Below, one piece after another: positions 58,086-64,000 of a DNA stretch of 64,000 nt. The notes below the pieces were generated by a model. The model was given only the letters and a program-made list of their open reading frames with translations, searched no databases and was not told the DNA's origin. Both the position numbers and the translations under genes were made by a program. This DNA comes from Trichosphaerium sp. ATCC 40318. Lineage: Eukaryota; Discosea; Flabellinia; Trichosidae. The first letter of the stretch is position 1, and each line of letters begins with the position of its first letter. Where the stretch lies: the NCBI GenBank assembly GCA_038496445.1, contig JALMLS010000199.1:1-64000 (forward strand). Direction: 5' to 3'.

Positions 58086-58933
58086 CTAAACGTCTTGCAG
58101 TTCATATTTCATTATCCTGATCTGATCTAACACTTCATTAATTTCAGTTATAGACTCAGCGATATTCCTTTGAGCCTCTTCAATCCGTCTTTGCACTATT
58201 TATTATCAAGTCAGTAAGCAAGCAAAAGATTTAGATGGTCACGTCAACAAACGTACTGACTGCTTCCTCAAAACCTTCATAGTCATCTCTTTTTTTACTA
58301 TTCTCTTCTACTAGAAGCTGCATTTGTATAGTCTAGCAAATAAGCAAGTAAGCACAATGTTCTAACAGCTTTTTTTGAAAAGAAAAAAACACGTGCCCTT
58401 TGCAACTGAGTCTTTTCTTTTTGTTGTAACTCCTCTATGATTACTGTGGCAATGTCTGCGCCTTTAGTATCTTGTAGTTTTGATGCAATTTTTTTAATGT
58501 TATTAGATATCGTTGCAAAGTTATCTGTAGCAGCTTTGACGATAGTTTGGTATGTTTGAAGGTCTCCAGTTTTAAGATAAATGTTAAATGCTCTAAATGA
58601 TCGTTGATACGCCGTTTCAATTATTCAATAATACGTCGTACGTTTCCCAGTGCTTATACCTGCACATTGTTAGTCAATATATCACAAATCATACAAACAA
58701 GCACAAACACGGCCGTTACGCGTTAATTACGCGGTTAACGTACACTCGCGGTCTTAATTCTTGATTTCGCTCGAATTCAAACAATAATTCTGCTACTGTC
58801 TCTTCCTTCTTTTCTTCTATGCTCATAGCGGCAAGATACTAATATTTAATAACAAACAAGCTTAAAAAGGTACAAATGCTGTAGTACATACTTGCGTGAT
58901 GCTATTCAATGGTGGTGGTCGTTTAACAAACAT
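58086..58933 (-). CDS. REX1BD: REX1BD-like (Rex1-B family) coiled protein
   Basis: Exons: MFVKRPPPLNSITQ (from ATG 58933), a 52-nt intron, YLAAMSIEEKKEETVAELLF then EFERNQELRPR, RSFRAFNIYLKTGDLQTYQT and IVKAATDNFATISNNIKKIA, ELQQKEKTQLQ, MQLLVEENSKKRDDYEGFEE, and QRRIEEAQRNIAESITEINE ending MKYELQDV at the TAG at 58086. The order (short N-term; F-x-x-Y-L-x-T-G helix; V-T-x-x-F-x-x-I-S helix; L-Q-x-x-E-K-x-K-L; C-terminal helix with E-I-x-E-x-L-x-x-I-R/L) matches the small REX1BD family. Its name comes from Chlamydomonas REX1, reported in excision repair; the molecular role is not known. Assignment rests on pattern over about 170 residues. Confidence 0.68.
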
Positions 58934-59214
58934 ATTGCTTTATTACTTGTACTTCACCGTGTTACTACGCTTCTTGATTTTGCGATGACTAATTCTGACT
59001 GTCACCACGTGATTTTACCAACGTTCTTTCTATCTTTGTACCGCCTAGGTTGTTTCCTTCGACCGTGCGTATTTATCTTAATACAGCTTGCTTGTGTTGC
59101 CAATGTACTTGAGCTTTTTTCTCAGTTGCATGTCTACACTTCCACAAATAGGCGACTTGTTCTAACAACCAGAGATCTGTGGTGTATTAGTGCTAGTCTA
59201 CCATTATTTTGGTA
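58934..59214. other. Intergenic (start of REX1BD-like to stop of repeat gene)
   Basis: Contains CACGTG at about 59006. A plus-strand open frame across this stretch (58892-59224) has no recognisable motif and overlaps the REX1BD first exon on the other strand; I regard it as a shadow. A possible extra 3' exon of the upstream repeat gene cannot be excluded. Confidence 0.35.
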
Positions 59215-60595
59215 TTACCTTTGAAGAGGGCGTCTGCGTTGGTTAGAAAATTGGTGCCACTCCCAATCGTAGTTGGCGTATGTTGATAATGCTCTGGGCC
59301 AATATCGCAATAACCCAGCTCCACCAAGGTAGGACAGTTGTGTTCGAGAAACGCGATACCAATCAGTAGGACGCTTTATACTCAAATTTCGTGCGACACC
59401 ATCAAGAAAGACATGTACATTTTCTTTTGATTGCCAATAGTTATTTAATCGTTGCCCTACACCGAACCCATCAGTTCAAAACGCAAACCCTCTTATCAAC
59501 CGTACTAAAGTCAGAGGTTGTCCACTGTTTTTCAGGGTAAAAATCTTGTAACATACTTTGAACAGAGCCATTATATTGACTAGCAAACATTAATGAACAA
59601 GATATCAAAAAAAAAAGCAACGTACTTTGTCACAAGCCCACGTCCGTTTTCCATTACCACACTTGCTGGAACTGTTAACCATTGATCCAATGACTTTATA
59701 TCATACTTTTCTTCTAACTACACAATAATGGTAAGTCATCAAAACAAAAAAAACCGTACGTGACAAATAAACTTTATTTTGTTTTCTTCATTCCTCCAAA
59801 ACGCAGCTGGTACAGTACCTACGAACATGTGTAAGCCTTTAATGAAATCCAACCAACAACACTCACTGAAATCCCACTCTTTCCACGTGAAATTAGGATA
59901 CACTGCACTCAAAAGCTTGCATAAGCTATCTCCTCTAATTTCAAGTCAAACAAGTTGGTTTTTGCAATTAAAAAAAGCAACCTTAGTATTGTAGCTCCTC
60001 CAGCTCGCTCGACATCATCACGTGCAATGTGATGCCAGTCATCTAGAGTCTTTATTTGTTTGGAAGCAGCTACCTACCATAGATAGGGTAAGTAAAGTCT
60101 TAGCGGACACTGTTTGCACGTGTTCTAGAAATCGCTTTTTATTTGCGATACCGTCCCAAGACCTTCGCGGAGCACGCTCTGTTTGAGACAATCAATGCAT
60201 CATGTTAACGTAGTGAGCGTACCAAACTTCCATGGCATCCATTCATGGTCAGTGTACACAAACTTCAACATGTCATAGATTGAATAGTTGAAATACCTTT
60301 TAGTACGTATAAGAGAGGCTAGTGACGCTCTATCGACGTACTCATTTAATAAACCGTAGCCGCCAATAGATTTTATGTTATCAGTACTTATTTTGTACCA
60401 ATCGTTCAAATCTTGTAGTTTGTACTTCTTTTCAGCCTGATAGCGCGTTATTGTGAGTATTGAATGTGTTTGCTCATGTACCTTTCTAATAAGCTCTGGA
60501 AGTCTATCAGGACGCTGCCAGAGGAAACTAGCTTGCGTGTCAGGTGATATATAGGGCTCATTAGCTTGAGCGAACCTATAAGGTAGCGCGCGCAT
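59215..60595 (-). CDS. Protein with four tandem DWY/GG-LL/YP-W repeats
   Basis: Start ATG at 60595 (MRALPYRFAQANEPYISPDT). Four repeats of about 60-90 residues share the order: (1) LQDLNDWYKISTDNIKSIGG, YGLLNEYV, FVYTDHEWMPWKF; (2) IKTLDDWHHIARDDVERAGG, LLSAVYPNFTWKEWDF, GTVPAAFWRNEEN; (3) IKSLDQWLTVPASVVMENGR, MLQDFYPEKQWTTSDF, RLNNYWQSKENVHVFLDGVA; (4) IKRPTDWYRVSRTQLSYLGG, AGLLRYWPRALSTYANYDWE, ending WHQFSNQRRRPLQR at a TAA at 59215. The pattern (FW-x3-N-x-x-x-F-x-x-x-L/V ... DWY ... I-x-x-x-GG-x-x-LL ... YP-x-x-x-W-x-x-x-x-F) also appears, to my knowledge, in scattered uncharacterised protist and algal proteins. Function unknown. Start is 89 bp from the divergent mevalonate kinase. Confidence 0.7.
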
Positions 60596-60684
60596 TACAC
60601 TCGTACGCGTGATACTTAGCCACGATTATAATGTACGATTTTGGCTACCAAAGTTACAGTTGGTTGTAGCAGCTTCATTTTCAC

Positions 60685-62366
60685 ATGTTAAAGCAAGTAG
60701 CATCGTACTCGCGCCACAGAGCGTATGGGCGCACTCGAACACGCTTTTCGCGCAGAACAAAGGTTGCCAATACAAAAAAAGACCCAGTAACACGAACAGC
60801 GCCCAAAATCGCCTTAACTGTTGGTCTACTGGCAGGAGCCGCTTTGTTCTTTTCATCACAAGCCAGTGCCGAAGAAAAAGCTAACCACAGCGTAGATTTA
60901 GCGCCTATTGAACAGGTATGTAGCTATAATACTTTTATTTACACAATGCATCTCAAACGCCTCATAATTGTTCACCACGCTCACAGAATATTAGTCCAAG
61001 TTTGGTAGCAACAATGAGGTGGCAAATGTAACAGTTCGTGCTCCAGGCAAAATTATTCTACACGGAGAGCATGTTGTAGTACAAGGACGAACAGCCATCG
61101 CTGCTGCGATAGGTAAATATTGCTTGGCAGACTTTAAACGGTACAGTAACGTAATTCTGGTTGTAAAGCTTATTTTGGCAGTCCTGAATCCTCTGACACT
61201 TTCCAATTGACATACACACTACCAAACGAAGACGAGAAGACACTTAGGTGGCTCGTAAGCGATATTAAACGCGTGGGTAAGGTTCCTTCACAGGTTTTTA
61301 ATATCGCCTATTAATTTCTCACTGACGTTAGCTGACACGCTTGATATTGATGCTGCTGTTATCCAAGAACAACCAAAAAGAGTAATTGACGAACTAGAAG
61401 CCGCATTACAAACGTTATGCAGTGGAGACAAATCAGCAATTACTTTTACATCTATTTACATTATTATCAACAAATTATACAAAAAACCCTTCCTCCCAGT
61501 GTCTTGTACAGTAACATCTGAAGTACCTCTTGGTGGACTTGGCTCATCTGCAGCATATAATGTTGCTATTTGCGCTGGTATGGCTTTGATTAGTTATGTT
61601 CTGTCTAAGGTTTTCGTTAGGTATGAGCCTTTATTTGAAAGCAATCAAATCTATTGATAATAATAGACAGACAATCAATGATTTTGCCTTTTTAATGGAA
61701 CACTTAATGCATACAAAACCGTCTGGTATTGACAACTCTGTATCCACATATGGTGGCGCTATTGCCTATAGAAAATTCGAAAAGGAGCCACTATATAGAC
61801 TAAAAAATATGCCTAATTTGGATTTAATTATTGCCAACACATGCGTTGCAAGAGAAACAAAAAAAGCAGTTGAGCACACACTAGGAATGAACGAAAATTT
61901 TAAATGTATGGATCTAGTTGCAGATGCCATAGGTGCACTAAGTACTGAAGCACAAGATATTTTTGAAGGATCAAATGGAAAATGTTAGTGGTTTTTTTTG
62001 TGCCATTCTCATTTTCACTTTAGCCCTCACTCCAAAAGAAGCTTCTCACTTGGCTTCAATGATCACAATAAATCATCACCTCATGAATGCTTATGGTGTT
62101 GGTCACCCTAAGCTTGACGAGATTACAGAGATTGCACAACGCCATCAACTTCATGGTAAATTGACTGGTGCCGGATGGGGTGGTTCAGCGTATATTTTTG
62201 TTCCACCTGATCAACGTACGCTCAAAAAAATCAACATGAATCAAATTGTTTAACTGATTTAGTCGCTGGCACTGATGCTGTTGTAACTGACCTAGAACAA
62301 GCTGGTTTTCCATCATTTGTAGCAAATGTAGGTGCTAGAGGTGTACATGTTGTATCAGACCTATAA
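60685..62366 (+). CDS. MVK: Mevalonate kinase with N-terminal targeting and membrane extension
   Basis: The kinase part has the GHMP motifs in order: VRAPGKIILHGEHVVVQGRT (motif 1), LTYTLPNEDEKTLRW, then motif 2 TSEVPLGGLGSSAAYNVAIC (PxGxGLGSSAA type, here VPLGGLGSSAA), then MEHLMHTKPSGIDNSVSTYG with the catalytic Asp in SGIDN, and motif 3 KLTGAGWGGSAYIFVPP. It converts mevalonate to 5-phosphomevalonate. In front lies a separate exon from ATG 60685: a highly basic leader (MLKQVASYSRHRAYGRTRTR) and one hydrophobic helix (IALTVGLLAGAALFFSS), joined over an intron (GTATGTAG...ATATTAG) to SKFGSNNEVANVTV in frame. Family members are normally cytosolic or peroxisomal and start at the V-x-APGK strand, so this leader is unusual and looks mitochondrial. 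TAA at 62364. Some intron borders around 61.3 and 62.0 kb are approximate. Confidence 0.85.
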
Positions 62367-62442
62367 TTTAACAAGCATAGGAAGATAACAATAAAAAAAA
62401 TAATGTTTTCTGTACAAAGGTTGGGGTATTTTTTATTTTCGT

Positions 62443-63765
62443 TTAAAATACAGGTTTTGCTGTGTAGCGCGGTTTCTTTTGTCTGGAGTTCTTGCCTTGT
62501 CGTCTTGGCTTTCTCTTTTGACCGCTTGATTGCCCACGCTTCTTGTAACGATCCTATATTAAGTTAGTAAAACAATACTTGCAAAAAAAGTGTCAAAAAA
62601 TTCATTATGTTGACGTACTCTGCTATCGTCTTTGTAACCTTCCATGTAACTCGAAAATGTATTGGTTTTATTCTTGACTCCCTTACCGCCATATTTTTTA
62701 TCTTTTCCTCTACGTTTCTTTGATCTAACAACCTCATCAGCCAAAGTTTCAAAATGTCAAAAAATGAAACAAAAATGTAATACCTCGTGTCAGCATTGAT
62801 GGCGTCTTCAAGGGCTTGCTTTGCGTCCCACTCTGATAAATCCTTGTTGAGACCCTTACGTTGTTGCTTGTACTGGTACAAAGCTTCATCATGTAATTTA
62901 CGCTTGGTACGCTTCTCACTCTCTACAGCACGTTGCATCTGAAATAAAGTGTCAAAAAACAGAGTGATTACACCTCATTTACAAACAAAAAAAGGAGCTT
63001 TGACAGCTTGGTTTGTTTCGTACCTGTTTACCGTATAATTTTTGTTGACGTTTCTTTTTACGCTCTTGTGCATCTGAAATACGACGTTGGGTGGCTAACA
63101 ACACATCCTTCACCTATCGTAGATGTTATTACAACGTTCAAAAGTAGCACAGAAATAGATGTTGTGTATTTTGAGCGGTTTTACGTACCTTTGCCATGTG
63201 CCAATCTGGTTTTACCATTTGAGCAAAGTAATCGTCCGGACGTTGCTACCAAGAGGTAAGGATTGAATTAACATGCGTTACAAGTACTTGTTTGATGCCA
63301 TTTTCTTCTAACATATCTCTGCCTTTTAAAAATGCATCCATAGCCTGCATGTAGCTTGTTGTGTTAAGGAAAAATAAAATAACGAAATATAAAATTGTAA
63401 AGTGTTGTTTACGCCATGTTTGTAGCGCAACATTATCAAACCCGCGTTGCAGGAGGATACAAAGCCATTTCGCGTTTTAAGTCGTCGTTGAAATCAACTT
63501 CGCTATTATCATTCTCAGCAACAATTTCTAGCGTATCAGGCCAGCACTCGCGGTCTACCCAGCATTTTCTCAGTTCTTCAATTTTCGTGCTTATTTCCGC
63601 ATCATTGTTGATTTGTTCCTCTAATTGCTCTGCAATTAACGTTTCCTTGTACTTGTCGAAGAAAGCTACTTCGTCCTCAATTTCAAGGTTTTCTTCTGCA
63701 ATTATATCTCTGGTCTTTTCTAGTACTTGAAGGTACTTGTATTTTGGTTTCTGTTGATCTGCCAT
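62443..63765 (-). CDS. EBNA1BP2: rRNA-processing protein EBP2 (EBNA1BP2 homologue)
   Basis: Start ATG at 63765: MADQQKPKYKYLQVLEKTRD, IIAEENLEIEDEVAFFDKYK, WVDRECWPDTLEIVAENDNS, EVDFNDDLKREMALY (compare DVNDDFQREM-x-FY in EBP2), then LQAMDAFLKGRDMLEENGIK, RPDDYFAQMVKPDWHMAKV (compare RPxDYFAEMAKSDxHM), DVLLATQRRISDAQERKKKR, KLYGKQMQRAVESEKRTKRK, RKGLNKDLSEWDAKQALEDA, and a Lys/Arg/Gly-rich tail (SKKRRGKDKKYGGKGVKNKT ... KPRYTAKPVF) ending at a TAA at 62443. EBP2 is a nucleolar factor for the 27SA-to-27SB pre-rRNA step and 60S assembly. Five or six short introns, several with AAAATGTCAAAAAA-like sequence. It is convergent with mevalonate kinase, only about 77 bp apart. Confidence 0.85.
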
Positions 63766-64000
63766 TGTGGGCTATGACACTTTGGTGAAACTGAAATATT
63801 TTAGCTTGACGCTGTAGGACTGCTCTAGTTCCAAACCCACGCCTAAGGCACAGCAAAGGTGTTAGCCATTGTATAGATGAACCGACCGGCAAAGCGCGCT
63901 AAGATAGAAACATCAAAGAGGTTTCAGAGCTAGCAAAAGCTAAACATGCGCTAACTTACTTGTAGGCCGTTGTATTGGCGTGAATTGGTTCTATTTTGCC
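63766..64000. other. Upstream region of EBP2; next gene not identifiable
   Basis: Too short to assign. Small frames exist on both strands but none carries a recognisable motif. Confidence 0.35.

Noticed and set aside
58892-59224. 110-residue hydrophobic plus-strand frame that could be a membrane protein
   Set aside because: It overlaps the first exon of the REX1BD-like gene on the other strand, lacks a family match, and its hydrophobicity fits antisense reading of AT-rich DNA.
1-64000. Bacterial-type features (operons, Shine-Dalgarno sites, CRISPR, tRNA or rRNA genes)
   Set aside because: Genes are intron-rich and eukaryotic. I saw no CRISPR-like array, and no tRNA cloverleaf or rRNA segment that I could support by eye.

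Overview
The window is nuclear DNA of a gene-dense, AT-leaning, intron-rich unicellular eukaryote using the standard code (TAA, TAG and TGA all end genes). Almost every gene has several short introns, mostly about 28-90 nt, with GTACG/GTAAG/GTATG-like donors and TAG/CAG/AAG acceptors. Intergenic gaps are often below 500 bp. The gene set (heterotrimeric G-alpha, RasGEF, RhoGAP, DH-PH RhoGEF, LIM, Kelch-BTB, C-type lectin, complex I and spliceosome genes) suggests a free-living protist, most likely in or near Amorphea. The sequence alone does not fix the lineage. Gene models were built by hand from reading frames, splice signals and family motifs, so terminal exons are the weakest part.

Left part (0.4-12.6 kb): a broken F-box/MORN-variant gene, then a large imperfect inverted duplication. 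Each arm (about 1.4-5.4 kb and 8.7-12.6 kb) carries two copies of a lineage-specific type I surface protein (beta-propeller-like repeats, Thr/Pro stalk, transmembrane helix, short tail). The outer copies are intact; the inner copies are damaged. The spacer holds three ordinary genes: a diamine-acetyltransferase-like GNAT, molybdopterin synthase large subunit (MOCS2B) and NDUFA5. A relic of the same surface family lies near 47.8 kb.

Middle part (12.8-35 kb): an F-box/ARM-like protein, a bacterial-type 3-hydroxybutyrate dehydrogenase with a likely mitochondrial presequence, an F-box/MORN-variant protein, a short SF3A2-like zinc-finger protein, a C2-PH-C2-RhoGAP protein, a G-alpha-like domain fused to BTB domains, a GNAT acetyltransferase, a C-type-lectin receptor, a DNAJC8-like J-protein with an RS tail, another F-box/MORN-variant gene, a candidate hAT-type MITE and one orphan gene.

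Right part (35-64 kb): a RasGEF, an SH3-DH-PH protein ending in 13 classical MORN repeats, a fourth F-box/MORN-variant gene with one frameshift, an FGGY sugar kinase, a LIM protein, an LZTR1-like Kelch-BTB-BTB protein, a secreted GH30 glycosidase, a REX1BD-like protein, a protein with a tandem DWY/GG-LL repeat, mevalonate kinase with an N-terminal targeting/membrane extension, and EBP2.

The most unusual items are the G-alpha/BTB fusion, whose GTPase residues are degenerate; the inverted surface-gene array; and a strong excess of the palindrome CACGTG in introns and intergenic DNA throughout.
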